A stretch of DNA of 64,000 nt from Taeniopygia guttata (taxonomy: Eukaryota > Chordata > Aves > Passeriformes > Estrildidae): positions 108,000,001 to 108,064,000 of the forward strand of contig NC_133026.1 in assembly GCF_048771995.1 (NCBI RefSeq). Direction: 5' to 3'. A model generated the notes under the pieces. That model had not been told where the DNA came from, ran no database searches, and worked only from the letters and a program-made list of their open reading frames with translations. A program made the position numbers and the translations under genes. This document shows, piece after piece, positions 1 to 13,452 of this stretch (its first letter is position 1; each line of letters opens with the position of its first letter).

Positions 1-2230
1 AAAGTCACTGAGGCCATTTAACCATCTATGGCGGGAGCAGCATATGGGCCCAGCCTGCTGTCTCCCCTCAGAGACTGTTTAAGGAAAGAGGCCAGGAACG
101 CAACTTATGCTTCTGGAAGTGTAGAGAAGATTCACTAAAACCTGATGCTTGGGTTCTAAATAGCTAGTTTAATATATTTAGAGTGAAGAAGACATGCAAT
201 TAGTGAACAATTTGGTATTGAACAATATAGCTATGTGCATGGAATATATTTCTGCATTAAGGTAGTCAGATTACAGTCAGACTAAAAAAAAAAAAAGGGA
301 AAAAGTAAGCCTTTTTCTTTAAATTATTAAAGTATTTATGTCCCTTAGCTCTGTGTTCAATTGCATACAGTTCAACAGGTAGTTCCATACCAAGAGACCA
401 TCTGCTATGCAAAATCTAATCAATCTCTTTTTTTTAAAGGATAACAAAACTCCCCTTTTTTATAACTAACACTCATAGCATAAACAAAGGCATCCTTTGT
501 CCTTTCTGCTCAGCAACAAAGAAGAAGAAGAAGTTATCCCTTCCTAAAATAATTTACCCAGTAGAGGTTGAAGGCACATGGGCATACCCCACTGATGTCC
601 AAAGACTTTTGGAAGACAGAGGTCTCTCTTCAGAGCCAAGAAGCAGTGAGGTGTCACCCTTGGTGCCACGGTTGTGCATGAAGAGAGGGCATACATACAG
701 TGCAAATTTTGGTTACATAAAGCTTTTGTGACAACCCATACCAAACGATGAAATAGAAAGAGACAACTTAAGGCAAAAATCATAAAAGAAAAATACTCAG
801 AGGAAGCAGATGTTCCCCTACTGCTGCCTCATCCTTCTGTCAGTCACAAACCTTTCTTCCTCTTTTATTTCAGAAATACATTTGGTTTACGTTAACCACA
901 TCAAATTATGGTTTTGATAACTAAACAAGAGATTAAGCAAAAAATTCACAAGCATCTGCATGAGCTCAGAATTCAAAATGCAATTTCTTTTTTTAAATCA
1001 ATTTTTCATTTCACAGAAGCTTAACATTTGAAAATACTACAAGCCCACTTCCAGACTCATGACATGCAATAAATGTATCCTGGTCATACAAAATATTTCC
1101 TGATTTTTTTTCTTTTTGTTACTCTTTTATTTTATTTCATGTTGCAAGGACAATAAATTCGTTTTAAATAATTTAAGTGAGCAGTATACTCTTACAGAAG
1201 ATCTTCACATCTGAAATGAAGCCTTCTCTTAAAACATGAAAGCTACCAATAGAAATATGTTTTTCCAAAGCTGATGACAAAACTACCTTCTCAGTCACAT
1301 AGAGAGGTTAAGAGGGCACTTCTGTGCTCTGAAAACACCTAAGATGAACTGAAAAATAATGGTGAGGATCTAGTCTGCTAATCTAGGTGACAGCAAATCA
1401 CATAAGTTTTGGGATTAAAACTTCACAGGCTGATACACTTTTAGCCTATAAGGGTTTTTTATTATGATTACTAATAATTTGTGGATATGCAATGGAAATA
1501 TGGTGCTCTATTATATGATTTTCCCTAATGATGGGAAAGCGGATGTCTTGGCAGGCTACAGTATGTGTTCCTCTGCAAGGAGTAGGCCTTATATTACAAA
1601 AAGGAAAAGGAAAAACAAATTGTCTGTTCCTACTCAGTTTCTCTGGGTTGTAGCTTCTGGGATTCAAGGACATGCTTGAACTGGTCGATCCTGGTCCCTT
1701 TGGCTGTCCACTGGCCCAGGGAAGGCCAAACTTGCAAGTCTTTGCATTTCTGTGATGTAAGTCCTCCCTTATTTTGTGCTCATTTTTTCTTTTACACCTT
1801 TGTTCTTAAAATAGTGAAGTATAAAAATATTTACTTTATTACAGTTTCTTGTTACATCCCAGGGTTAATGCTAAGTTTAATACAGCGGTGGATACATATC
1901 AGATATCACATTTTTAATTTTAGTCCAAGGGGATTAATGTGGCCTCTTCCTCTTTCTAGAAGAGAGAAAACTCTAGAAGGGTAGAGAGAACATCTTTTTC
2001 TTGCTTAATAATAGATATCCTGCTTTCTACTCAAGTGTGTCTGCTCTGTAGATGAAAATCAGTGAAATCCAGGAGAAACTTGCAGTACATAAGTCCTCTA
2101 GGCTACCTGCTGTAGTTTTGCTAATGAATATTAGAACTGCACTCAGTGAATTCTACAAAACAATGTAAAACAAGGCTGAGTTAATGGCTTCAGCCCCATC
2201 AATGGTAGTAGATTTTTATTGTGGTTTGAG
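1..2230. other. Unique-looking AT-rich noncoding DNA
   Basis: I see no exon, RNA gene or recognisable transposon here. There are A/T homopolymer runs and a short GAA run near 520-533. The open frames are short (at most about 100 codons) and show no recognisable domain. Confidence 0.6.
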
Positions 2231-2292
2231 AATTATAAAATCATTTAGGTTAGAAAATACCTTTAAGGTCATGAAGTCCAACTGTTGTTACA
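2231..2292 (-). mobile_element. CR1 LINE 3'-end fragment
   Basis: The stretch reads like the reverse complement of a CR1 tail: an AAAATCATTTAGGTTAG-like start, then a CCTTTAAGGTCATGAAGTCCAAC-like segment. It keeps only about 60 bp of the 3' end, the usual outcome of 5' truncation during target-primed reverse transcription. It is considerably diverged, so it is probably old. Confidence 0.7.
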
Positions 2293-5200
2293 TATTTCAA
2301 AATTAAGGACATTTACAGAGGGAGAGAAGTGCAGAAGGAAAAGGATTTGCTTCTGCCTCAAAGTAACTTGATAACTATTTCCCAGATACTCATAGAAGAT
2401 TTGGAGCTGTACTGCACCGCTAATGTTCCTGTGTGAAGGAGCTGTGTACTTGAGGCAGCATCAGTCTCTGAGCTATACACTTCCTTTGACCTTTCTGCTG
2501 TCATTGTGAATTGTGATGTTATAATTTTCACCAAAGATATGGGGGAAGGAGTTTCCTATAACTTTTTTTTCCTCACAAGAAGTGTAGCTGCAACATCATA
2601 TCAAAGGTGGCAGGAAATATGGGTACACATTAACATGTCCATCATATCCATCCATGTACATCCCTCACATATATTTCCATTTTTGTAACTCATTAAATGT
2701 CACTGCAGTAGAGTCAAGAGCACAGATGCTCACTTTATTAGATGTTTTTTTTCTATAAAACTTCCCCATACAGTCTCCTTACCCAACTCAGAGCATGTGT
2801 TCCTGTTGGGGACCTGGAAAACCATTTCCCTGAGTATTGCAATCAAAGCTATGTCAGAAACATCTTCTCAAAACCCAATTTAAATTTAAATAAAACCAGG
2901 ATGTATGGGCAGCAAAGCACCTGTGGTCTGCTCCAATACCTCTGGAAAGGCAGATCAAAATTCAGGGGCCACTGGGAAGCATAAATATTGACCATTTAGA
3001 AGATTTACTAAAATTAGCAAGTATGTAATCCAACAGACCATGTGTAGTGGGAAAGATTGATGTTTCCATGTTAGTTTCCATGTTGGAATTCTTAGTGGCT
3101 ACACTGATTGCCACTTTTCATATGTCATACTTTCTTGGCCTACTTGAAAGAAGGTACACAAGGTCTTTTTTCATCCTGTTGGAGATATCCAAGCACTTCT
3201 TAAAGGATGGCCCTCACTTGCTGTGTTTATCAAGTTTGTTCTTCATTGATTTTTTTTTTCATTTGAAAATGAAACACTTCTTACATAATGAAATTGCAGT
3301 TTGACACAACACAGTGTAGTATGTTTCTTGGTTTTGCTTTGTTTTATTTCTTTTCCCAGTACTTAAAAACTAGAAAATAAATTAAATTCATTTTGAACAG
3401 ATATTAGGGTTCATCTCAGGAACCAATCTGGGGAACAAAAAATCAATTAATTTTACTTTTATAGCAGCTGTTTTTAAGTAGAAAGCTCAGATTTCTAGTG
3501 GATGTCTAATCTATTTGGATTGCCTAATGGTTTTGGATTTAAAGCAATCCCTAACACAAGACATGTTCAGAAGAAAAATGAAATAATCTTCTAGTTTTTG
3601 TCCCCTGGAAATTACCAAGTAACAAATAACAAGACCATATATTTTCTTTCAATTTTGGAACTTTTGGAAAAGTCCACAGATAGTGAAGGATGAAATCTTG
3701 GTACATAGATCATAAGATGCTTGCTTCAAGCACCAGCAATTAGGTAGGCATAAGGAAAATGTGACAAAAAACCACAATTCTGATCAATTCCACTAAAACC
3801 ATATATTAAGATTTATATGATAACCTTTAACAGGTAAAATGGGGAGGTGAAAATGAAATTGGACTGAACAAATAAACACTGTGTCCTAAAAGACAACAGA
3901 GACTTGGAGCTAGATAAGAAAAATATAAATCAGTTGTGCATCTGCTGAAAGAAAACCACCAACTAAATAATCAAAGTTTTAGAAAAGCATTGTTACATTA
4001 TAATTTTAATCTTTTGTCTTCCAGAAGATTAAATTCTTATTTCAGTACCCAAAAGCTTGAATTCACTATGAAAAACAGACATGAAAAAGAGAAATGTAAT
4101 TAATATTCAGAACAACTATTATTATAGAAGTAGTAACAAGTACAATCATGTTCATAGAAGCAAAGAACTTGCAGAAAAGTTGGTGGCCAGTGTCAGAAAT
4201 TATTTTGTTCAGTTGCCATTTCAATAGTAAATGTTCATATAAATATTTTTAATCACAATATATCATATTAGAAAAAAATCTATTTTTCTGGGTTAAAACC
4301 AAGCTGAATTTTTTTTTCCTGAATACTCTGTGTCATATTCCTGTTGAATGACAGAATTATTCACTGAAGCTGTTCAATTAATGAACATATATTAAAGAAA
4401 ATTGCAATCTACTCAATTTGAGGAAGAGGTGAAATCACTCAATAAATGATTTGTTATGAATTATTCATGTACCTCTAGCAGATATGCAATTCCCTCTATT
4501 TTTTAGTAAACACTACAACATTTGGTTTTCAAAAGACATTAAATAATCAGTCAACATATCAGCTGCTGTCATTTCTCAATTGAGGGCTATGAAAAGGTCT
4601 ATGGGCCAAATTCAGAGTTCTTTCCCTGCAAAGAAGATTTATATTTGTCTCAAAGTCATTAACGTCTCTCTGAATTTATACTTTCTAAATGAAACAAAAA
4701 ACTTGTCTTTTCTCTAATCAGTTTAATTATTTTAGATAATTAAACAGTTTTTTACTTTGTTGCAAGCACAGATTATATGATTTATATATTTTTAAAAGCT
4801 TTTGCTATTTGCTTCTTTTTTTATATTAAAAAAAAATGTCAATAAATATTAAAAGTCAATGCAAAATAGAAAACGAGACAGTTATACAGTTTTCCACCTC
4901 AAAAGTTTGCTTGCTGATTTTAACAGTGCTGTAAGAACCTATCAGGATTATATAGAAATTACAAAATTGTATGCTTTTGCCCAGTTATAACGAGATTCAG
5001 ACAACTACAACAAGGAATTCTGTGCCTTTGAAAGCCAAACAATCCATAGAGACTACTTATGACAGGTCTAAAAAGATTACTCATTGAAACTTTACTGTAA
5101 AGAGAATTATAGCTTCTGCTAAAAAACACCCCATTTTAAGAAATTCTATGCTCACACCTGAGAACATAGAGCAAGCCAAATATTCTGTATCTATAAAGAT

Positions 5201-8200
5201 AGAAGAACCTATCTGAAAAAGCACAGTATTCTGGAAAATTTCCATGCTCAGAACTTCAGTGAAAAAAAGAAAAAATGAATTCCACAAGAGAGACTTTGTG
5301 AAATAGACCTATAATTTCATTTAATCTTGTGTACAAAAATGCATCAGTAGGAAAACTTCTTTTCTCTGGTGACATTCTTTGCTCAGTTGTGCATTAATTA
5401 TCATTATAAATTCTTACCTTGTAGCTATTAGATCTGCTCAACATTACAATGCCTTGCACTTACCACATTTTTTTGTCCTTTCTCCACGAGTTTCATCTGT
5501 TAGCTGGTTTATCCTGGGATGTTCTTGAAGGGAAATGGGAAATCTGCCAACAGCTTGATTTCCTGGTGGAACATGGTGAAATTGAAATTACATGTTTTGC
5601 TAAGTGGCAACAATGTTTTCACTTTAAAACAACAGAATATAATTTGTTCATTTCTTAGAATTATATAAGCAACCTTTTACTTTTGAACATACATGTCACT
5701 TCAATTCACTGGGAAGCAAAACAGTGGCATAGTATTAACTGTAGAAATATGTCATATGCATTAGTCTGTTCTGGAAACAAGGTGCTCATATGACCTCCCA
5801 GCACCAGATAACAAATTAACTTTGCCTGTCTGGATTACTGACTCCAGCTACAGTACTTATCTTGGCTAATTACATGTTTTCTCTCTGCCATGACAGCATC
5901 AACTGTTTAAGCAGAGATCTTTTATAATGATGCTCCATGCTGTCAAGGCACAGATCGATTCCAGGAAATCTAGAGGATGTATTTTTTGAAAATTAAAGCA
6001 ATACAATGATTTCAAATATAGTACATAGTAGATGTTAAATTGGGTCCTTATGTGCCAAACATGTCAGATATTTGACTCCAGCTATTTCTTTGTCTGATTC
6101 TCTGCTTTCAAAACTTACCTGGAGAACAGAACCATGGTCATAGCCCCTCAAGCCTGTGCTCCACAGAGCTCTTTTCCCATACCTCTGTGAATAGCCTAAA
6201 TTCCCTTCATCTCAAAAAGTCCATCAGAACCAATTTCCTCTGCCTTTTCTTGTAAAACCAATCCCATGTCATTAATACTATCCAATGCCTCTCAAGTTGT
6301 TTTTGTCAAATCTGTGTGGGATGGAAAAGCATTTAGGAAAGACTGGTCAACTGCTGTTGATAAGCTACACACCAGCATTGAGGCTTCCTGTCCTTGATGC
6401 TGTGGAGTGGTAAAAGAAATCAGAGGAGACATTTTTGGCTAGAAATATTTATTTCCCCTCATTTCTGAATAGAACAGGCTCATTCTTCTTGTTCTCCCAC
6501 TCATCCCACTCTCTGGGACAGGAGGCATGGGCTCACTGCTTGGATCCTACAAGACCCAAGAATAAATGGCAGTTGCACAAATAAAATTCACTTTGAAAAT
6601 ATCATTTTACTGCTATGATGGGATATTATTACATGTTTTTGTATTTTGTCCCCAGTTAAATTGTGAGTGACTTTTAACATAATTAGACATGATGTGTCTG
6701 TCCCCTAAACTAGAGCCCTTCTTTATATTGGCTCTGTCAGTAAAGCACATTGCAGTTATCTCCTGAACTCTGATATGTAATTTTTCCTGTATTTTCTGTC
6801 CAATTTAAATATATTGTGAGTGATAGACAGAAAATGTACTTATCTATTAATGATAAAGCTAAAGAAACTCTTTGTCCACCCTATTAGATTTCATGGCAAC
6901 CTTTGCCATTTGTTTCAGATAAACTTTTTTCTACTAGAATTTGCTTTTGCTTCTGACATTTTGGCCAGCATTTTCCTACCAAAACTCATGATCTGTGACC
7001 CAGAAGTTCAGACACACAATAACCAAGCCTGGAGTGGACTTACTTTACACAGATTTGCTGATTTTACTCTTTACTCTCAAAAGCTGTAATCATCTTCAAA
7101 GATATTCTTAGAAACATTTTGGTAGGGTACCCTTAGAAAGTGTTACCTGTTTGGCCCTCATCCCCTTTACACAGGTTCGTAGACATTCTGAGTCATTGCT
7201 AGATAATTCTAGAAGGATTCTGGGGTTTCCATACTCTACGTGACATTAATTTGAAGGGAATATCATCCTAAGAAAGAATAATGCCAGGAAGATTATTAAT
7301 TCTCATAAAAGATATGAGGAAAACCTTTTAATTTTTCTGCACAGAACAGTTAATGTTTGTTGGGTTGGGTTTTTTTTTAATGTAGACTTTGTCTGCCATG
7401 GGATTGAAGTTCAATGATTTAGCATAATTCAGGCCAGACTAGGCAACATTTTACTGTGCCAGCAACATGCAAATCAATTATAATTTTAAGGCTATGTTCC
7501 CAATGTTTGAAGAATGATGATATCAAGCCTTGTAATATCAATGACATTCACATTTAAAGAGGTGGAGAGATAAGGGAGCATTAACAGAAATAGAAACAGC
7601 TATGTTGAAATGAATGAAAGTTACTTGGCAATTTGTGTAAAATACCCATGTTCCCAATGCCACAATGCCACAGTGAGATAGGTTTACATTTCACTTACCT
7701 TTACCCCTTTTATTTTTCTTAACTGAAATCCAAATGAGCACAAATTAAGATGAGCATGCTGCATAATCAATGTTCTTTATATTATGAATTCATGGGGATG
7801 ATCGCAACTTAAAATGTGACAAGCAAGGAGTAGTTCATAACCACAGAATTTTTCATAGGAAGAAATAATTGCTGTTGCTGCTGTTGATTTCTAGCTGCCA
7901 CCAGTGGAAAAAAAAATCTTTGGCCACTATTATTGTGTTTTCATTTATATCTGACTACAAAATAAAGACATCTCAAAGTGCATTACTTAGCGCCTATATG
8001 ATATCTTTCATTGTGACCAGGAATTTTATGCCTACAATTAAAACTGTTTATTTTTTTTTTATGTTCATAAAATGAGGTCAAGAACACTCAAGAATTTTTA
8101 GCTTATTTAGGAATATTAGACTGAAGCAGAGCTTTCATTCCTTTTAATGCAATATGTAGTTTAGTATAATGAACAGAATTTTAGAGTGAAATCACGGTTA

Positions 8201-10191
8201 TTCATTTAATTCATCTGCATAAATAAAATTGCTAAACCAGATTTTTTAATGAACAGGTTTTTGAAGTATTCAACTTCATATTAACAGATTAATGTGGTTA
8301 GACATCAGGTATGATCTATGACTACACGTCTGTGGCAGGAGCTGAAAAAAATGCAGTACTGCCCCAGCATCAAAAAGATGACACGATGCCCAGGTCTTAG
8401 GCATCTGAATCCCATTCCATGAGTGAAAATGAGAGAAAGAGGTAAGCTGTCTTCACTTAGATCTCCAGGACGACTTCAGATGCTGAGGAGCACCCAACCT
8501 GGCCTCCCAATATGGTGTTGGATTTCAGCCATGAATGAGCTGTTATGGCCAGTGGTGTCTGTGGCTGTTTAAGAGCTGCTCAACTCAAAGAGAACATCAC
8601 TATTGGGCCAGTTAAATAACTCTAGGGTCTCCCTAGCTCTCCTGACCAAAGACTTGTCATTTGACTGCACTTAGGCATCCATACTTTGTATGATTTGGGG
8701 TGCCTGAGAGGTGTGCCTCAGTCTGCTAGATATACTGGCACATTCAACCCATTACTCTCTGGAATGCCAGCTGGAGATGGATTTCAACTACATCTAATGC
8801 ATCTCAAATGGCAATGTCTGTGTGCAAATAACTTCATCAAGAAGAAAAATTATTGAGCTGTAACTATCCAAGAAAGCTAATAAGACAATAAAACCATATT
8901 GCTCACTATTCTGGACTCATCATTTCTTTTTTAGTCACTCTTTCTATCCAACACTATATGAATTTTTGGCTTGATATCTACCTCATGCTGCTATAAAACA
9001 ATTTCTGGCTCACGTTCCTTTGAATAATTAATCAGTCTTATTTCGGCAACAAAATGGAAGACAGGAACTTCTAAGTAGGGAATGATATGCACTAATCTTA
9101 TGGCCATCTCTTATTTTTTGTTTCTGAGTTATCAGAAAATGTCTCAGAATAGCTCCGAGACATTTTACTTTATCTTTTGCTGAACAGCCTGAGCATAATG
9201 TTGTAAGTACACAAAAGGAAATTATAAGCGTTGGACAGCAAAGGAGAACCTGATCTTGCATTAATGAGACTTCAGTTATTGGTTACCAAATTAACCTTGA
9301 GTGAGAGCAATAAGGGCAGAGCCAGAGAGGTACAAACAACTAATCTCATGTTTTTAGTGGGGAGACTCAGCAAAAAACCCAAGTTGTTTTTATTGCATCT
9401 GTCCTACCCAGATTTTTATAACTTAACAGCCCAGAGAGAAATGCAACAATCTATAAATGCATTAAGAACTGTCAGGTGAAAATTATATTTTTGCAAAGTG
9501 CTATTTTAGGTTCATTTGGGAGGAGAAAAATGTAATTCCATAGTCATAAGCAATTATGTTCATAGTTCTACACTCAAGAAAGTGACTCCCTTTGTGAGTT
9601 CAGAATCTTGTCATAAAGTCTAATATTTGAAATGAAAAAAAAGCTGTATATTTTATAAGCATAAATGAGTCCATTCCATCAGCAACTTTAGGAGAATTTA
9701 CTTCTTTGACCTCATGCATCTTACAGATTTTGGCTTTCACAGAAGCTGAATCCATGGATCATTAAAAAAAAAAGAAATAAGAAAGATAACGTTAGTATTC
9801 TAAAAATACCTGATGGTCCCTTCTTTTTGTTGTAGGAAGATGTTATGAAGCTACTACTATACCCATGGTTCTGTCTCTGCAAGATTCTACTGACAACTGG
9901 AAGAGTGAAAACTGAATAGAGGTAAATTACCATTTAGAGAATCTGAGAATTCTCAAACTGAAAAGTCAGTTGGCACGCTGAAAATTCAGATATGGCTTCA
10001 TACTTATAATCAGGGAAGAACTGGTCAGGAATGTGAAAGCTGATGTCACCCTTGGCTACCATTGACAATGGCAATGGGTTGAAGTTCAGAAAAATGACAA
10101 GAAGAAAAAGCAGGATAATAACTCTGGATTTCAGGAGAACAGACTGCTCAAGGATTTGCCTGGAAGAATTGAACAGAAAACATACCTGCAG
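2293..10191. other. Long repeat-poor noncoding stretch
   Basis: Nearly 8 kb without a transposon I can recognise and without a credible coding exon. It is AT-rich with many short A and T runs. A GC-richer patch at about 8330-8780 has no family I recognise. The low density of recognisable transposons fits the inside of a large intron or a gene desert. Conserved regulatory elements could be present but cannot be seen from one sequence. Confidence 0.55.
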
Positions 10192-11035
10192 AGAATCATA
10201 GAATGAAAGCAGCCTCTAAAGCCATCTAGTTCCAACTTTCCTGCCATTGGGACACTTCCAATGATAAGGAATCCACATCTTCTCTGGGTTACCTAATACT
10301 GAGGACTTCCCCAAACCAGGTGCAGGACCTTGTTCTATTTAGCCTTATTGAATGAAGTTCACATGAACACACTCCTCTGGCCTGTCACAGTTCCTCTGGA
10401 TGACATCCCTTCCTTCAAAAGAATCAACAGGTTTTCTGCAGATTTGCTGCAGTTCCACTCAATAATAATATGTCACTAATTAAGATACTGAACAATATTT
10501 GTGCCACTACAGATCCTTAAGAGTCACCATGACTTACTGGTTTCCATTTAGACATTATGTGATTGCAACATTTTGGACGAGGTCATCCAGCCGATTCCTG
10601 ATCCATCTAACAGCACATTCACCAAACCCACTTCTCATCAATTTAGTAGCAAGGACTGTATCAAAGACCTTGCAGGAGTCCAGGTGGATAACATCCATAG
10701 CTCTTCCCTTCTCTACTGGTAGAGTCACTTCACTGTAGAATGCAAATAGATGAGTCTGCCCCTAGTGAAGCCATGTTGTCTGTCTCTTAAAACTGCCCTG
10801 TCTTCCAGATGTTTTGACATATCATTTATGAGGATCTGTTCCCATGATCTTAGCAGGCATGGAGGAGAGGTTGACTGGTGGATAATTTCCAGGTTTCCTT
10901 TATTAACATTTTCTCTGGCAAATGGAGACTTTACCTGACTGGCATGACTTTTCAAATATGATGGAGAGTTGCTTAGCAACTGCATCTGATAATTCCCTCA
11001 AGTCTCTGGAAGGCATCATATCAGATCCTAAGATA
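10192..11035 (-). mobile_element. CR1 LINE, antisense, internally deleted
   Basis: This is an antisense copy of the chicken-repeat-1 LINE. It starts with the 3'-terminal GAATCATAGAATG-like sequence at 10192 and a CATCTAGTTCCAACTTTCCTGCC-type stretch. It then jumps, at about 10320, to ORF2 sequence that lies several hundred bases further upstream in a full element, so the 3' part has an internal deletion. From about 10350 to 11035 it follows the reverse-transcriptase region in antisense, including the segment corresponding to QHGFTRGR. The element is truncated at its 5' end, near 11035, where a second CR1 in the opposite orientation begins. Many frame disruptions show it is inactive. Confidence 0.9.
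10725..10985 (-). pseudogene. CR1 ORF2 reverse-transcriptase remnant
   Basis: An 86-codon open stretch inside the antisense CR1. It reads through the part of the reverse transcriptase just N-terminal to the catalytic core: the SWEQILI block (family form close to IMEQILLE) is followed by the DRQHGFTRGR block (family form close to QHGFTKGKSC). The conserved lysine/serine/cysteine tail after HGFTRGR is altered, and the frame is lost on both sides. No catalytic YxDD box is present in the open stretch. It is a relic of a retrotransposon polymerase, not a host gene. Confidence 0.8.
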
Positions 11036-11054
11036 AGGTCTCATGAATGAGATC

Positions 11055-11531
11055 AGGGTTCCCTACAAGAAAGACACTGAGGCACTGGAATGTGCCCAGA
11101 GAAGGGCAATGAACCTGGTGGAGGGTCTGGAGCACAAGTTTCTTGAGGAGTGGCTAAGGGAGCTGGAGATCTTTAGCCTGAAGAAAAGAAGGCTTACGGG
11201 ACAGCTTATCACTCTCTAAACCTACCTGAAAGGAGGGTTTAGCCAGGCTAGGGTAAGTTCTTTCTCCTAAATAACAAATTATTAGACAAGAGGAATTTGC
11301 CTCCAGTTGCAACAAGAGATTTAGATTTCTTCACTACAGGGTCGTCAGAAAGTGGAATAATCTGTCCAGGGAAGTGGTGGAGTCACCATACCAAAAAGTA
11401 CATAAAAGATGTGTAGGTGTGGTGTCTCAGAAAATGGTTTAGTGGTGGAATTGGCAGTCCTTTGTTGGTGGTTGGACTTGATGATCTTACAGTTCCTTTC
11501 CAGTCAAAAGGATTCTGTGATTTAATGATTG
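11055..11531 (+). mobile_element. CR1 LINE, sense, 3' half-kilobase
   Basis: A 5'-truncated sense CR1. Recognisable segments occur in order: TACAAGAAAGACACTGAGG, a GAGAAGGGCAATGAACCTGG region, GGAGGGTCTGGAGCACAAG, TTTAGCCTGAAGAAAAGAAGG, CTACCTGAAAGGAGG, GGGAAGTGGTGGAGTCACC, then GGTTGGACTTGATGATCTTA and a terminal GGATTCTGTGAT-like repeat. It has its own 3' terminus at about 11530. It is therefore an insertion separate from the antisense CR1 that ends next to it at about 11035. Confidence 0.93.
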
Positions 11532-12344
11532 CTTGCTAAAGCCTTTAAATCCTTTTTCTTACCCTAAACTTTGTGCCTAGGGTTAATTTTATTTTTAACT
11601 CCTTTGAAAAACGTTTCCTTTATCTAAAGCAATTTAATTATAGCATAGCCTAATAGTAACCTTCCTTGGAACATAATAAACCCAAGAGAATTTGAAAAGT
11701 ATAGATTCAATATGAATATTAGCATGATTAAATCATTAGTGGGCAAAGGGGTGTAATAAACTCTGACAGACTCTATATATGTTATTATCTTGAGATTATT
11801 TAACCATAGTGAAATAAAGACATCAAATGGGAGTCAAGTCCATAGGTGAAGAATAAATTTTGCCTTTTTAGTTCTAATTAGCCCATTTGGACTAGAGGAA
11901 CAGTAAAATTTATATTTTTTATTTTCTGAGCTAAATATAGTATGATGATTTTTCAAGAATACTGTATACAGCCACTGATGTACAAATTAAGCTATGCAAT
12001 TAGACATCTATTCTGGTGTAATAGAAACACCATAGAATATAAATATACCTGGAATGTTTTTAAACAGTAATAGAAGAGCTACAGCCCACACAGATCTTAT
12101 TCAGACCTTCATTTCCCAGAAAGGATGAACTACAAGTGAAGAAGAATAAAAAAAAAGTGATGTGTAAATTAACTCTTGGTTTTACTTTTACTAACTGGAT
12201 ACCCTCCAGTAGAGGCATAGAACTCTAAAAAGTAAGAAATTATTTTCCATTGACCTATCATGGGGACCCATTACTGGTGAAAAACATTCTGAGGAAAAAA
12301 AAATATATATGAAGAATTGTTTGCAGAGAAGAAACTTTTATCCA
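11532..12344. other. AT-rich noncoding spacer
   Basis: AT-rich sequence between two CR1 copies. I see no coding potential, RNA gene or repeat family. Confidence 0.55.
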
Positions 12345-12567
12345 GCACAAGAAATGTCACCTCAGGACCTCTTTCCATTGAGGTGAGAACTGGAACAGGC
12401 TGCCCAGAAAGGCTGTGGGAGCTCCCTCTCTACAGACATTCAAAACCCACCTGGAAGCATTCCTGTGTCACCTGCTCTAGGTGACCCTGCATTGGTAGGG
12501 GGTTCGACTGAGTGATATCCAGAGGTTCCTTCCAACCCTAAGAGTTCTAAAAGTCTGTGATTCTGTA
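12345..12567 (+). mobile_element. CR1 LINE 3'-end fragment
   Basis: A sense CR1 tail. A GAACTGGAACAGGCTGCCCAG block (CR1 ORF2 C-terminus region) is followed by ATTCAAAACCCACCTGGAAGC, CACCTGCTCTAGGTGACCCTG, GGGGGTTCGACTGAGTGATA and the terminal TTCCTTCCAACCC...CTGTGATTCTGTA. The left boundary is blurred, and similarity is clear only from about 12370. The orientation and 3' end are unambiguous. Confidence 0.9.
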
Positions 12568-13344
12568 ATTTTATGTTACCCTGCACATTTACATTTCCAA
12601 ATATGTCAGCCCAAAATGACCATGGCACTGGAAAAGAATGCTTAACTTTGATTTCATAATCAATTAAAAGATCAATGGCTGTTCCACACAGCTGGGTATG
12701 AAACTGTTCTAGAATCTAATTCCAGCCTTCTGACACACATTTTGGGACCTTTTTTTTCTTCAAATGTCACATAAAACTGACCAAGTAAGTTTACAGAATA
12801 CCTAATGAGAAAACACTACATCATTCTTAACACAGAGCACAAGCAAACAGTTTTATTCCTGTTTGTGCAGCTTAACCTTCTGCAAAAGTAATTAGGTCTA
12901 TAATTAAAAAGCTATTTGGAATGATTAAAACCCTGTTATCTAGTGGCATTTAAAGACAAATGCAAATGTCAGAAAGGATGAATTAATTAAAATCACTATT
13001 TAAAAGGAAAAAAGTATATTAGTGTAAGAACTAGAGGATGTTATTTACTGAAATGCTACAATATGAGGTGAAGTTGCATGTTCAGAGGATAAAGAGAAGG
13101 TCGAAACAATTTTATCTGGTATTTTTAAATGTGCTTTGCTGCTATTCATGAATATATCTCGTATATTGTATATATTGTATATTGTTATGTACATGCATAG
13201 CTGTGTGTCTCAGTCACTGCCTATAGTTTAGGAACTATGGGATTGCTCATGGAAATCCTGTGTTTTTTCTCTGCTTTCCAACCCAGATCCATGTTGAAGT
13301 GCCAAGGGAGAATCCTCCAGGGGAAGTGCAGACATGCTGTGAGA
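12568..13344. other. AT-rich noncoding spacer
   Basis: No gene or transposon recognised. Around 13150-13190 there is a short imperfect repeat of GTATATTGTATA-type units. Confidence 0.5.
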
Positions 13345-13347
13345 ATG

Positions 13348-13452
13348 TCTTCCTTCCTTCCTTCCTTCCTTCCTTCCTTCCTTGCTCCCTCCTTCCCTCT
13401 CTCCCTCCCACCTCTCATTTCTCCATTCCTCCCTTCCCTCCCCTCAATCCTC
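13348..13452. repeat. CTTC microsatellite and pyrimidine tract
   Basis: About nine to ten CTTC units occupy 13348-13384. An imperfect CT-rich tract (CTCC, CCTT, CTCT units) continues to about 13450. The plus strand is almost pure pyrimidine for roughly 100 bp. Open frames across it encode only low-complexity LPSF or KEGR repeats and are artefacts. Confidence 0.95.

Noticed and set aside
10499..10938. Plus-strand frames of 79 and 62 codons
   Set aside because: Antisense shadow of the CR1 reverse-transcriptase region.
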